A stretch of 64,000 nucleotides of DNA from Mucilaginibacter terrenus (GCF_003432065.1 NZ_QWDE01000001.1:1178001-1242000), one strand, 5' to 3'; numbered from the stretch's first letter, positions 1 to 9,257 are shown. Program-made: numbers and translations. The notes: generated from the sequence alone by a model not told the origin.

Positions 1-189
1 GTGTCCCGCTTTGCAAGCGGGACACCCGGGACACCTCTTTGCACTAAACGTCTAACTTACAGCGGCTTAACTAACACAAGCGGGACAGTGCGGGACAGTA
101 CAAAAGCTTTAATTTAACCTCATAAACATTTATGAAACAACAGGTTATACCAATTAGAGCATATTTAAAGATATTGAGGTGGGACACCT
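1..189. repeat. Cluster of GGGACA-type inverted and direct repeats at the window edge
   Basis: Positions 1-11 and 15-25 form a perfect 11-bp inverted repeat with a 3-nt loop. GGGACAC recurs at 28-34, and GCGGGACAGT is directly repeated at 80-89 and 90-99. A further copy at 177-189 forms AGGTG-GGA-CACCT. The stretch 1-227 has no convincing ORF. It may be the end of an intergenic repeat array, or the terminator region of a gene to the left. The function is not known to me. Confidence 0.5.
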
Positions 190-227
190 ATAACCTCTTT
201 AATAAGGCGGCAATAAAATAATCATTC

Positions 228-259
228 AAATTAAAAGCCGGCTAACCGGCTTTTAATTT
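228..259 (-). terminator. Rho-independent terminator of the GlcG-like gene
   Basis: A perfect 14-bp stem (228-241 with 246-259) and the loop CTAA are flanked by A/T tracts. It lies 16 bp beyond the stop codon of the minus-strand gene. Confidence 0.75.
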
Positions 260-275
260 CTTTACATAGTACCCG

Positions 276-680
276 TTAACCGTTTGTAAAAGCTTCGGCC
301 CCTGCTGTGGCTACTTCATGGTCCTGGTCTACAGATCCGCCTGACACGCCTATTGCGCCAACAATTTTTCCATCCTGTTTTAACAGCACGCCGCCCGGAA
401 AGGAGATCAAGCCGCCGTTAGAATGTTCAATATTGTATAACGGCCCACCCGGCTGCGATAGCTTACCAATTTCGCCGGTCGCCATATCAAAATAACGGGC
501 TGTCTTAGCTTTCTTTATAGAAATATCTACAGAACCCAGCCACGCGTCATCCATCCGGTGAAAAGATTTCAGGTTGGCACCTTCGTCAACAATAGCAATA
601 TTCATGGCAACGCCTATAGCTGCTGCTTTGGCTTTTGCTGCTTCGGAAATTCTTTCGGCTTGTTCAATTGTAATACTCAT
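276..680 (-). CDS. GlcG/HbpS family heme-binding-type protein (DUF336)
   Basis: A 134-residue single-domain protein of the GlcG/HbpS (DUF336) family. The frame shows the usual pattern: [11 protein letters not shown] start, [21 protein letters not shown], the KKAKTARYF helix, GGVLL, and VGAIGVSGG followed by DHEVATAG near the C terminus. Relatives bind heme or corrinoids, or act as stress-sensing accessory proteins; the substrate cannot be read here. No signal peptide is visible, so it is probably cytoplasmic. The frame is open for 10 more residues upstream, but the family normally begins at MSITI, so I use the ATG at 680. It appears to be monocistronic. Confidence 0.85.
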   Translation of the reverse strand: MSITIEQAERISEAAKAKAAAIGVAMNIAIVDEGANLKSFHRMDDAWLGSVDISIKKAKTARYFDMATGEIGKLSQPGGPLYNIEHSNGGLISFPGGVLLKQDGKIVGAIGVSGGSVDQDHEVATAGAEAFTNG

Positions 681-844
681 AATTGTGTTTTTAATCAATC
701 TTATCTGCAACAGCTAGTACTGGTAATTGTTAGTTATTAAATTGCTGATACAAGCTTTCTCGTGGCGGATGGCGGGCAATACGTCCAATTTAAAATAATT
801 GCAACCAAATAGTTAATAAGGTGTTGTTTAAAGAAAATACTACT

Positions 845-1087
845 ATGAAAAACCTACTTGATAATCTGAAAAACCCGTTTGAACACAAAAGTAATGGCGG
901 CCTTTGGGTTGCTGCAATAGCATTAGGCACTGCCGCTGCAGGTGCAGCTGCATGGTACTACCTTAAGAGAAAAGGTGGGGAAATTGCCGAAGAGGTACAT
1001 AACTTCCCATATCACCAGGATCATGCAGAAAAGAAGCGCCCGAAATCTGATGTCGGCAGCTTACATGCTATAACTACTGCACTTTAA
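845..1087 (+). CDS. Small single-pass membrane protein, unknown function
   Basis: An 80-residue protein with a polar N terminus (MKNLLDNLKNPFEHKSNGG), one Ala/Gly-rich transmembrane segment at about residues 20-38 (LWVAAIALGTAAAGAAAWYYL), a basic KRKGG stop-transfer motif and a charged tail. The predicted topology puts the tail in the cytoplasm. The layout recalls YtxH-like small proteins, but I do not recognise a family. The frame opens at 821, and the ATG at 845 gives the more natural start. It stands alone, with its own terminator. Confidence 0.65.
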   Translation: MKNLLDNLKNPFEHKSNGGLWVAAIALGTAAAGAAAWYYLKRKGGEIAEEVHNFPYHQDHAEKKRPKSDVGSLHAITTAL

Positions 1088-1093
1088 AATAAC

Positions 1094-1116
1094 GGGCCAC
1101 TGCAAAACAGTGGCCC
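1094..1116 (+). terminator. Terminator after the small membrane protein gene
   Basis: A 9-bp perfect stem, GGGCCACTG/CAGTGGCCC, with a 5-nt CAAAA loop, starts 6 bp after the stop codon. The sequence TCATTGTTT follows. Confidence 0.75.
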
Positions 1117-1250
1117 TCATTGTTTATTTACTCTTCGCTATTTGAACATCGCGTGCTGGTAATTATATTGTATTTCGGATACACTATGATAAGTTGAGTA
1201 GTGGCAGCCGTGCAAAATAAACGGCTCCAGAACACTGCATTTGCTGTTTG

Positions 1251-1283
1251 CTTGCCTTCGCCCCGACTAATTTTCTATATTTG
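1251..1283 (+). promoter_or_regulatory. Bacteroidota-type promoter of the aminotransferase gene
   Basis: The -7 box TATATTTG at 1276-1283 fits TAnnTTTG. CTTG at 1251-1254 sits 21 bp upstream in the -33 position. Transcription would begin about 15 bases before the ATG at 1306. This argues against the longer frame that opens at 1201, upstream of the promoter. Confidence 0.6.
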
Positions 1284-1305
1284 CCGCGCAACAAAACACA
1301 TAACA

Positions 1306-2499
1306 ATGAGCGCATTAAGTAACAGGATAAACAACCTGTCGGAATCTCAAACCATTAAGATGGCCAAAATGGGTCGCGAACTGGCGGCCAAAGGCGTTGA
1401 TGTGATCAGCCTAAGCTTTGGCGAACCGGATTTTCATACACCGGAGCACATTAAAGAAGCTGCTAAAACAGCTATGGACAAAAACTTTACTTACTACACA
1501 CCCGTAGCCGGTTACCCTGACCTGCGTAAGGCTGTAGTAGCCAAGTTAAAGGATGAGAATAACCTGGATTATACTGACACGCAAATTGTTGTATCTACCG
1601 GCGCCAAGCAGGCTATTGCTAACGCGGTGCTATGCCTGGTAAACCCCGGCGAAGAGGTGATCATCCCTACCCCGTACTGGGTATCGTACTCGGAAGTTGT
1701 AAAACTTGCCGAAGGTGTAAGCGTTTTTATTGACACTACTGTAGAGAGCAACTTTAAAATAACTGCCGAACAATTGGAGGCTGCTATTACGCCAAAAACC
1801 AAGTTGTTCATGTTCTCTTCTCCTTGTAACCCTACCGGCAGCGTTTACAGCAAAGACGAACTGGCGTCGCTAGCAAAAGTGTTTGAGAAATACCCGCACG
1901 TTTATATTTTGAGTGACGAGATATACGAGCACATTAACTTTATCGGCGGCCACGAATCGATAGCCCAGTTTGAAAGCATTAAGGACCGTGTAGTTATCAT
2001 CAACGGATGGTCTAAAGCGTTTGCCATGACCGGCTGGAGAATAGGTTACACAGCCAGCAACAGCGCTATTGCAGCTGCCTGTGACAAAATGCAGGGACAA
2101 ATCACTTCAGGTACCTGCTCTATTACACAAAAAGCGGGTGTAGCAGCGTACACCGGCGGCCTGGAAAGTGTGCACGCCATGCGCGAGCAGTTCCAAAAAC
2201 GCCGCGACCTTGTTTACAAGTTACTAACAGAAATACCGGGACTTACCGTGAACCTGCCTGATGGCGCGTTCTACTTCTTCCCTAACGTAACTTCGTTTTT
2301 TGGTAAAAGCTACAATGGCAAAACCATAAACGATGCCGATGAGCTTTCTATCTTCCTGCTGGAAGAAGCGCATGTAGCTACAGTAGGCGGCGACTCTTTT
2401 GGCGACAAAAAATCAATCCGTATATCTTACGCAGCTGCAGAAGATAAACTTGTTGAAGCCGTGCGCAGGATAAAAGAAGCACTGGCCAAGCTGGTGTAA
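1306..2499 (+). CDS. Pyridoxal-phosphate aminotransferase, aspartate aminotransferase type
   Basis: A 397-residue fold-type I class I/II aminotransferase. It would transfer an amino group from aspartate (or a related amino acid) to 2-oxoglutarate. Visible motifs are the substrate-binding SFGEPDFHTP near residue 37, NPTG at 175-178, SDEIYE at 203-208, and the PLP lysine K237 in NGWSKAFAMTGWR. The length is normal for the Ib subgroup of aspartate aminotransferases. Exact substrate preference (Asp, or prephenate as in some bacterial enzymes) cannot be read from motifs alone. It has its own promoter and terminator, so it is probably a single-gene unit. Confidence 0.9.
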   Translation: MSALSNRINNLSESQTIKMAKMGRELAAKGVDVISLSFGEPDFHTPEHIKEAAKTAMDKNFTYYTPVAGYPDLRKAVVAKLKDENNLDYTDTQIVVSTGAKQAIANAVLCLVNPGEEVIIPTPYWVSYSEVVKLAEGVSVFIDTTVESNFKITAEQLEAAITPKTKLFMFSSPCNPTGSVYSKDELASLAKVFEKYPHVYILSDEIYEHINFIGGHESIAQFESIKDRVVIINGWSKAFAMTGWRIGYTASNSAIAAACDKMQGQITSGTCSITQKAGVAAYTGGLESVHAMREQFQKRRDLVYKLLTEIPGLTVNLPDGAFYFFPNVTSFFGKSYNGKTINDADELSIFLLEEAHVATVGGDSFGDKKSIRISYAAAEDKLVEAVRRIKEALAKLV

Positions 2500-2543
2500 T
2501 ATTATCTGAATCAGGATTTACAGAATTCAAGAATGAGCATAAA

Positions 2544-2567
2544 GACCGGTCGGGTTCCCGACCGGTC
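2544..2567 (+). terminator. Terminator of the aminotransferase gene
   Basis: A perfect stem, GACCGGTCG/CGACCGGTC, with a 6-nt GGTTCC loop is followed by ATTCTTTTTTT, starting 45 bp after the stop codon. Confidence 0.85.
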
Positions 2568-2672
2568 ATTCTTTTTTTCAATTTACTCAACATGCTGTAA
2601 ATTCCTATCCTGAGTAATTATTAATTATATTAGTGGCTGCTATTTAGCCATTGCCTCTCTTTATCCTTTTAT

Positions 2673-4097
2673 ATGGTTTTTAATTCGGTAGAGTTTGTTA
2701 TCTTTTTCCTGATTGTAACGCCGCTCTACTTTTTATTACCTCACCGCTTCCGCTGGTTTTTATTGTTAGCTGCAAGTTGTGTGTTCTACATGGCTTTTGT
2801 ACCGGTATACATCCTGATACTGGGTTTTACTATCTTTATAGACTACTTTGCGGGCATTTACATTGCCGATGCTGAAGGCACGCGGCGAAAAATGCTGCTT
2901 ACCATAAGCATTGTTGCCAATGTGGGTATCCTGGCAGTATTCAAATACTTTAACTTTATTAGTGAGAACTTCACCAGCCTGCTGCAGAGCTTTGGCTGGC
3001 AATATTCACTGCCATTACTAAAAATATTACTGCCCATCGGTTTATCGTTCCACACGTTCCAGGCCATGAGCTACACCATTGAGGTGTATCGCCGTAATCA
3101 GCCTCCTGAACGTAATTTCGGCATCTATGCGCTGTATGTAATGTTCTACCCGCAATTGGTAGCCGGGCCAATAGAACGCCCTCAAAATATGCTGCACCAG
3201 TTTTATGAGCGACATGATTTTAACTGGGATAATGCAAGTGGCGGCGCAAAGCGGATGCTGTGGGGTTTCTTCAAAAAACTGGTTGTGGCGGATAGGGCCG
3301 CAACGTACGTTGGCGCTGTTTACGACAACCCTACGCACCATTCAGGTGTAGACTTTGTGGTTGCCACTTTGTTCTTTGCCATCCAAATTTATTGCGACTT
3401 TTCTGGTTACGCTGATATCGCTATTGGCACTGCAGAGATCATGGGCTTCCGTTTAATGGAGAATTTCAAACGGCCTTATTTCGCCCGGACGGTATCTGAA
3501 TTTTGGCGAAGATGGCATATATCTCTATCTACCTGGTTTACGGACTATGTTTATATATCCCTGGGAGGTAACCGGGTGTCAGTACCAAGGCTATATTTTA
3601 ATCTGATGATCGTATTTCTGATCAGCGGATTGTGGCATGGCGCCAGCTGGACCTATGTTGTATGGGGTGGCATTAATGGCTTCTACCTTATTGTTGGAGC
3701 TATTGTTAAAGCGCCAAAAGAAAAGTTGCATAAAGCTGCAGGTATTACCAAGATTAATGCCTTCTACACCCTTATTCAAATAATTACAACCATAATACTG
3801 ATTTCCTTCTCCTGGATATTCTTTCGCGCGAACGACATGCACAGTGCACTTTATGCGGTAAATAAAATAGTTACAGCTTGGGGACACCTATTTATTCAGG
3901 AGAACATGCTTTATGTATTTTTAGGAGCAGCGGTACTATTTTTAAGCGAATTAGTGCAGGAATATTACCCACAGCATAAGTGGTTTATAAAAAGCGACCA
4001 CTTTGTGGTGAGATGCCTATCTTATTCTTTTTTAGCCGTATCAATAGTGGCGTTAGGAGTTTTTGATGGAAGCCAATTTATTTATTTTCAATTTTAA
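2673..4097 (+). CDS. MBOAT family membrane O-acyltransferase (AlgI/PatA-like)
   Basis: A 474-residue polytopic membrane protein of the MBOAT family. It moves acyl (usually acetyl) groups across the inner membrane for O-acylation of an exocellular polysaccharide. Signatures are FHTFQAMSYTIEVYR, YPQLVAGPIERPQNM, the YCDFSGYADIAIG segment, EFWRRWHISLSTW, and the active-site histidine in SGLWHGASWTYVVWGG. Multiple hydrophobic helices start at the N terminus (VEFVIFFLIVTPLYFLLP). The following SGNH-type gene begins 2 bases after the stop codon, the typical MBOAT plus periplasmic acyltransferase pair. No polysaccharide synthase is visible nearby, so the acceptor is unknown. Confidence 0.9.
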   Translation: MVFNSVEFVIFFLIVTPLYFLLPHRFRWFLLLAASCVFYMAFVPVYILILGFTIFIDYFAGIYIADAEGTRRKMLLTISIVANVGILAVFKYFNFISENFTSLLQSFGWQYSLPLLKILLPIGLSFHTFQAMSYTIEVYRRNQPPERNFGIYALYVMFYPQLVAGPIERPQNMLHQFYERHDFNWDNASGGAKRMLWGFFKKLVVADRAATYVGAVYDNPTHHSGVDFVVATLFFAIQIYCDFSGYADIAIGTAEIMGFRLMENFKRPYFARTVSEFWRRWHISLSTWFTDYVYISLGGNRVSVPRLYFNLMIVFLISGLWHGASWTYVVWGGINGFYLIVGAIVKAPKEKLHKAAGITKINAFYTLIQIITTIILISFSWIFFRANDMHSALYAVNKIVTAWGHLFIQENMLYVFLGAAVLFLSELVQEYYPQHKWFIKSDHFVVRCLSYSFLAVSIVALGVFDGSQFIYFQF

Positions 4098-4099
4098 CT

Positions 4100-5047
4100 T
4101 TGAAGCTGACTGGAAAATATCAAAATATTTATAAAGTACTGCTGTGCTTAGCACTTTTGTTTCTGCTGGACAGAACAGTTGGTTGGGGCCTGCGCTACCT
4201 TTATTTTAAGCCGAAAGAAGGCAAATACCATGATCTTACTTATGCCCTGGACTCTACCAGAGCTGATCTTGTGATTGTAGGATCGTCAAGAGCTACCCAT
4301 AGTTACGTAGCACAACAAATACAAGACAGCCTGCATATAAGTTGTTATAATGCCGGCATGTGGGGTACTCGTTTTTTGCATCAGTATGCAACGCTGCAAA
4401 CTATTGTACACCGGTATCACCCTAAAATAATTATCTGGGATTACTGGGAAGGCCTTGTCAAAAACGAACTTACTTATCAGGATGTGGCATCATTGGACCC
4501 TTTTTACAACACACATGAAGAAATCAGGAAAGTTATAGATTTCGCAAAGCCTTCAGAAAAGTACAAAATGCTGTCGCGGGTTTATCCTTATAACTCAACC
4601 CTGATGTATAACCTTAACAAGGTTGTAAATGCATATAAAAGCGATAAAAAGGAAGCGTCGGTAAAGGGTTTTGTACCGCTTAAACATACCTGGACAGAAC
4701 CGCTAACTGTATCATCCTACAATGGAGCTACTATGCCCATTGATAGTAATTGCGTGAGGTTTTACAAAGCCGCTATAGCTTTTTGCAAAAAAGAGAATAT
4801 AAAACTGATTATGATTGAATCTCCCTATTATGGCAAGTACCTGCAGCGACCAAACTACGATGTTTTAGCTGAACAAATAGCACACGAGCAGGACATACCT
4901 TTTCTTGATATGACTAACAAAGGCACGCTCCTAACGGCCGGTAACTTCTCGGAGCCTAAACACCTCAATGAAAACGGCGCGCACCTTTTTACAGCAGAGG
5001 TTATCAAAGCCATCCGTAAGCATACCGACGAGATTATAAAACAATAA
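4100..5047 (+). CDS. SGNH-like periplasmic partner of the MBOAT acyltransferase, TTG start
   Basis: A 315-residue protein with an N-terminal membrane anchor (about residues 10-26, VLLCLALLFLLDRTVGWGL). A putative SGNH/GDSL acyltransferase domain follows, with DLVIVGSSRATHSY as the serine block, then NAGMWGTR, and KHLNENGAHLFT near the C terminus as the likely Asp/His block. It would transfer the acyl group delivered by the MBOAT protein to the glycan, as AlgJ/AlgX or PatB do. The start must be TTG at 4100: the next in-frame methionine lies beyond the catalytic serine block. The 2-bp gap implies translational coupling with the upstream gene. Confidence 0.75.
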   Translation: MKLTGKYQNIYKVLLCLALLFLLDRTVGWGLRYLYFKPKEGKYHDLTYALDSTRADLVIVGSSRATHSYVAQQIQDSLHISCYNAGMWGTRFLHQYATLQTIVHRYHPKIIIWDYWEGLVKNELTYQDVASLDPFYNTHEEIRKVIDFAKPSEKYKMLSRVYPYNSTLMYNLNKVVNAYKSDKKEASVKGFVPLKHTWTEPLTVSSYNGATMPIDSNCVRFYKAAIAFCKKENIKLIMIESPYYGKYLQRPNYDVLAEQIAHEQDIPFLDMTNKGTLLTAGNFSEPKHLNENGAHLFTAEVIKAIRKHTDEIIKQ

Positions 5048-5073
5048 AGCCCCCTGCAATTCGCAGGAGGCTT
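5047..5073. terminator. Terminator between convergent genes
   Basis: The stem AAGCCCCCTGC/GCAGGAGGCTT (one mismatch) with the loop AATTC starts at the stop codon of the SGNH gene and is followed by CTGTTTT. It can also serve the convergent barrel gene. Confidence 0.7.
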
Positions 5074-5104
5074 CTGTTTTGTTGTGGCTTTTGTGTTGTA
5101 TGTT

Positions 5105-5665
5105 TTACAAACCGAAACCGTAAGCAATACGAAGACCTACTGTACCGAAGTTGTTGCTCTGGCCAGTGTAGTTCTCATAACGCACACCAACATCCCAGCT
5201 TTGGTTTGCCCAGCCTATACCAGGTGAAGCAAGAAACTTGGTGTTTGTGTCATAGTCCGGACCGCCTTTAACTTCTCCAAAACCAGAAGTTTCAAAAGCT
5301 GCACCCAGTTCACCGCTCAAATAAACATTTTGAGAAATGAAGGCTTTGATACCTACTTTAGCTGGTACTAAACCGTAAGATTTGTAGTCAACACCGGTAT
5401 TGCCTATCTCTTTACCAAAATAGCCATTGTAGCCAGATGTGATGGTTAAAGCAAGGTTGTCAGCTAGGCCATACTGCAGGCGTGGAGAAACACCAAGGCC
5501 GAAGCTCGAAATATCTTTCAAGTTACCAGTTGGCAATAAACCTTCTACACCAATACCAAAGCGCCATTTTCCTCTTGGAGTTGATTGTGCACTAGCTGTA
5601 GTAGTTCCGATAAATAAAGCTGCGGCTGTAAAAGCTGCGGCTACTAAAGTTGTCATTTTTTTCAT
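5105..5665 (-). CDS. Outer-membrane beta-barrel protein, small porin-like
   Basis: A 186-residue exported protein. A signal peptide MKKMTTLVAAAFTAAALFIG ends at TTASA-Q (cleavage near residue 27). The mature part has alternating beta-strand character, glycine/aromatic turns, and a C-terminal strand GTVGLRIAYGFGL ending in an aromatic-containing hydrophobic pattern, as expected for an 8-stranded outer-membrane barrel. No ligand or transport specificity is evident. The frame is open to 5689, but the ATG at 5665 gives a regular signal peptide. It is probably transcribed alone. Confidence 0.75.
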   Translation of the reverse strand: MKKMTTLVAAAFTAAALFIGTTTASAQSTPRGKWRFGIGVEGLLPTGNLKDISSFGLGVSPRLQYGLADNLALTITSGYNGYFGKEIGNTGVDYKSYGLVPAKVGIKAFISQNVYLSGELGAAFETSGFGEVKGGPDYDTNTKFLASPGIGWANQSWDVGVRYENYTGQSNNFGTVGLRIAYGFGL

Positions 5666-5884
5666 TGTCGTGTTTTTAGTAGTAAACAATTTAATTGTGA
5701 TAACCCGGCATAATCAAATACTTTGCCAGTGTATGCCAATCAATACGTTAATACTTACAACTTTTTTAAAATAAAATTGCCATTTTAATAATTAGCAACG
5801 CTATTTTTGAACATAGATGCACTGATAATCAATAAATTTATGCACGCTCATGACTGTGCACGATAGTTGGCAGATAAGCTGTAT

Positions 5885-5939
5885 CACAATTTTAAGAAAT
5901 TGTGAAATCCGTTCCCGTTAGCATACAAAAGTGTATGCT
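5885..5939. other. Two consecutive inverted repeats in the 5666-6083 intergenic region
   Basis: CACAATTT-TAAG-AAATTGTG occupies 5885-5904, and AGCATAC-N6-GTATGCT occupies 5920-5939. No coding frame is visible in 5666-6048. They lie about 220-275 bp upstream of the barrel gene (minus strand) and downstream of the efflux operon, so operator, RNA hairpin and remnant are all possible. Confidence 0.4.
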
Positions 5940-6048
5940 TAATACTATAAAAACGTTTAATGAAACCTTGACAAAGTGGTGGCTTTGCCGTGCCGCTTAA
6001 CATTAATTAACGTTATTTAACAGTTTACAACCGTTTATACCATAAAAA

Positions 6049-6067
6049 AAGCCCCTTGGCGGGGCTT
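6049..6067 (-). terminator. Terminator of the RND efflux operon
   Basis: The stem AAGCCCC/GGGGCTT with a 5-nt loop is followed on the minus strand by a run of T residues. It lies 17 bp beyond the last gene of the operon. Confidence 0.85.
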
Positions 6068-6083
6068 CTCGTTATGTCAATTC

Positions 6084-9000
6084 TTAATGATTTTCTTCAG
6101 CGTCGGGGTCATAGTTTTTTTCCAACTCCGCCAGCTTTTCTTTGCCGTAAGCCACCTTAGTGATAAGGTAAAACAATACCGGCACGATGAATATTGCCAG
6201 CGATGTAGCCGTGAGCATACCGCCAAATACCGTGAAGCCGATTGTTTTACGTGCTTCGGCACCAGCACCTGATGCAAACAGCAACGGTAACACACCAAGT
6301 ATAAACGCCAGCGACGTCATGATAATTGGCCGCAAACGAAGCCGTACCGCCTCCAGTGTAGCCTTTTCAAGTTCCATACCCCTATCCACGCGCTCCTTGG
6401 CAAATTCCACAATTAGGATGGCGTTCTTAGCTGCCAAACCTATAAGCGTAATCAGACCGATTTGCGCATAAACGTTGTTAGTAAGCGTACTACTAAATGA
6501 TAAAAATAATATGGCACCAAAGGCACCAAGCGGCACGGCAAGCAGTACCGAGAACGGAACCGACCAGCTTTCATACAACGCAGCCAGGAACAGGAATACA
6601 AACCCGATAGATAAAGCAAATATGTATATTGTTTTAGATCCTGACAGGATCTCCTCACGGCTCAAACCGGAGAACTCGTACCCGTAGCCCTGAGGCAGCG
6701 TTTGCGCTGCAACTTCCTGTAACGCCTTAATAGCGTCACCCGAGCTATACCCAGGTTTTGTTGCACCGTTTATCTCCGCAGAACGGAACAAGTTGTAGTG
6801 CGATATCAAAGGTGCATTCTCAATAACCTTGTAAGAGGTAAGCGTACTTAGCGGCACCATGCTTCCCTGCGAGTTACGCACAAAATACTGCCCTATGTTT
6901 TGTATACTGGTACGATAATTTGTATCCGCCTGTGTAAGCACGCGGAAGTTACGGCCGTAAATAGTGAAGTCGTTTACGTAAGCACTACCCATATACGTTT
7001 GCAGGGCATTGTTGATGTCTGATATTGCTACCCCCAGCTTTTTAGCTTTCTCCCTGTCGATAGTGAGTTGATAAGCAGGTGTATGCGCACCAAAGAAAGA
7101 GAAAGCCTTGGCTATCTCCGGTCGTTGGTTCACGGCACCTACGAACGTGTTAAGCACCTTCTCGAAATTCTTGATATCGCCGCCTGCTTCTTTTTCCTGC
7201 AGGATGAACGAGAAACCACCTGTGTTACCTAAACCAGGTATCGCCGGAGGAGAGATAACTACAACGCTGGCCTCTTTAAATTTCAGCAGCTTCTTCTGGA
7301 TAGTTGCAATCACCCCATTCAGCTGATCTTTTTCATCTTTACGCTCTTCCCATGGCTTCAGCTGCACAAATATGGTAGCACTGTTAGACTTTGTTGCAAA
7401 GTTAACCGCGTTCAAACCGCCTAAGGCTGCAAAGTGGTTTATAGCTCCTACTGTCTTCAGCGTGTCCATCATTTCGTGTAATACAGCTACAGTACGTTCG
7501 GTAGATGAACCTTCAGGCAAGTCGTAAGTTACATAAACACGGCCCTCATCCTCCAACGGGATAAAGCCGGATGGTTTACCTTTAAACAATAACACTGTAC
7601 CTACCACCACGCATATCAATATAACGATAACAAACTTCGAGTGCTTAATACCTTTATCAACAGCATTACGGTAACGACCGGTAACCCTATCAAACCATAA
7701 GTTGAACTTGTAAAATAACTTGTTGATACCGGTAGAATTCTCATCTATTTTATGTGGACGAAGCAGCAAAATACACAACGCTGGGGTAAGTGATAAAGCG
7801 ACAAAAGCAGATATCAATACAGAGATAGCAATGGTAATTGCGAACTGCTGATATAACCTTCCTACTATACCCGGCACAAAACCAACCGGCACAAACACTG
7901 CCGCGAGGATGAGCGCAATAGCAATAACTGGAGCGGATATATCTCGCATGGCGTGTTCTGTAGCTTCACGCGGATCCATCCCCTTTTCATCCATGTAGTG
8001 CTGAACTGCTTCCACCACCACGATGGCGTCATCCACCACAATACCTATTGCGAGTACGAAGCCAAACAACGTTAGCGTATTAATAGTAAAGTGTAGCGGA
8101 ATAAAAAAGATGAACGTACCAACTATCGATACCGGAATAGCCAGTACAGGTATAAGTGTTGTACGCCAGTTCTGCAAGAACAGGAATACCACCACAATTA
8201 CCAGCGCCAGCGCGATAACTAAGGTTTCAATTACTTCTTCCAATGAAACCTTTACCACTGTTACCGACTCGAAAGGTACTACGAAGTCCACATCCGCAGG
8301 GAATGTAGCTTTTAGTTGCTTCATAGTAGCCACAACATTGTTTGCTGTTTCGATAGCGTTACTACCTGGCGCCTGGTATATAAGCAGGTACGAGGCACGT
8401 TTACCGTCAACAAATGAGTTACCGGAGTAATTAAATTTACCAAGTTCCACACGCGCCACATCTTTCAGGTGGACTACCGCGCCGTTTTCAGGGCGGGTTT
8501 TTACGACTATGTTCTCAAACTCGGCTTTGCTGGTTAAACGGCCTTTTACAAGAACGGTATACTCAAACGTTTGCCCCTTCATTTGTGGTGTAGCACCAAC
8601 GGTACCAGCGGCAACCTGGGCGTTTTGCTCTTGCAATGATTGCGTAACATCAGCAGCAGTCATGTTGAGTGCCGCCAGTTTATCGGGCTTCAGCCAGATA
8701 CGCATACTAAAGTCGTCTGCACGGGTAAACACGTCACCCACGCCTTTAGTACGCAGCAAAGCGTCTTTAATAAATACGTTGGTATAGTTATCTACAAAAG
8801 TTACATCGTGTGTGCCCTTAGGCGAAAACATGGCAACCAGCATCAGGATGCTTGGATTACGTTTACGCACGATCAAACCAAGTCGCTGTACTTCCTGCGG
8901 CAGCGTTGGCTGTGCAATACCCACACGGTTTTGTACGTCAAGCGCTGCTATATTAATGTCAGTACCTACTTCAAAGTTAACCGTCATGCTCATGGCACCG

Positions 9001-9257
9001 TTGCTGGTGCTGTTACTTTGCAGGTAGGTCATGCCGGGGGTACCATTCACCTGCACCTCTACAGGTGTAGCAACGGTTTGCTCTACTGTTAACGCGTCGG
9101 CACCGGTGTAGTTACCGGTAACCTGTACTGTAGGTGGTGTAATTTCCGGGTACTGCCCTATCGGCAGGCTCAGGATAGAAAGGATGCCCACGATAACTAT
9201 CACCAGTGATATTACAATGGCGGTTACTGGGCGTCGTATAAAGGTGTCTGCGATCAT
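6084..9257 (-). CDS. RND efflux pump, inner-membrane transporter (AcrB/HAE1 type)
   Basis: A 1057-residue hydrophobe/amphiphile efflux RND transporter, the normal family length. It starts MIADTFIRRPVTAIVISLVIVI (TM1). The proton-relay aspartates are in GIVVDDAIVVVE of TM4, and the relay lysine is in LIGLAAKNAILIVEFAKE of TM10. The two large periplasmic loops after TM1 and TM7 are complete. It would use proton entry to expel drugs, dyes or lipophilic compounds through a tripartite channel. It is the last gene of a minus-strand operon, 55 bp after the adaptor gene. Substrates cannot be predicted. Confidence 0.95.
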   Translation of the reverse strand: MIADTFIRRPVTAIVISLVIVIVGILSILSLPIGQYPEITPPTVQVTGNYTGADALTVEQTVATPVEVQVNGTPGMTYLQSNSTSNGAMSMTVNFEVGTDINIAALDVQNRVGIAQPTLPQEVQRLGLIVRKRNPSILMLVAMFSPKGTHDVTFVDNYTNVFIKDALLRTKGVGDVFTRADDFSMRIWLKPDKLAALNMTAADVTQSLQEQNAQVAAGTVGATPQMKGQTFEYTVLVKGRLTSKAEFENIVVKTRPENGAVVHLKDVARVELGKFNYSGNSFVDGKRASYLLIYQAPGSNAIETANNVVATMKQLKATFPADVDFVVPFESVTVVKVSLEEVIETLVIALALVIVVVFLFLQNWRTTLIPVLAIPVSIVGTFIFFIPLHFTINTLTLFGFVLAIGIVVDDAIVVVEAVQHYMDEKGMDPREATEHAMRDISAPVIAIALILAAVFVPVGFVPGIVGRLYQQFAITIAISVLISAFVALSLTPALCILLLRPHKIDENSTGINKLFYKFNLWFDRVTGRYRNAVDKGIKHSKFVIVILICVVVGTVLLFKGKPSGFIPLEDEGRVYVTYDLPEGSSTERTVAVLHEMMDTLKTVGAINHFAALGGLNAVNFATKSNSATIFVQLKPWEERKDEKDQLNGVIATIQKKLLKFKEASVVVISPPAIPGLGNTGGFSFILQEKEAGGDIKNFEKVLNTFVGAVNQRPEIAKAFSFFGAHTPAYQLTIDREKAKKLGVAISDINNALQTYMGSAYVNDFTIYGRNFRVLTQADTNYRTSIQNIGQYFVRNSQGSMVPLSTLTSYKVIENAPLISHYNLFRSAEINGATKPGYSSGDAIKALQEVAAQTLPQGYGYEFSGLSREEILSGSKTIYIFALSIGFVFLFLAALYESWSVPFSVLLAVPLGAFGAILFLSFSSTLTNNVYAQIGLITLIGLAAKNAILIVEFAKERVDRGMELEKATLEAVRLRLRPIIMTSLAFILGVLPLLFASGAGAEARKTIGFTVFGGMLTATSLAIFIVPVLFYLITKVAYGKEKLAELEKNYDPDAEENH

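Noticed and set aside
1201..1305. 35-residue N-terminal extension of the aminotransferase
   Set aside because: A promoter with TATATTTG at 1276-1283 lies inside this stretch, and the family starts near MSALSNRINN at 1306.
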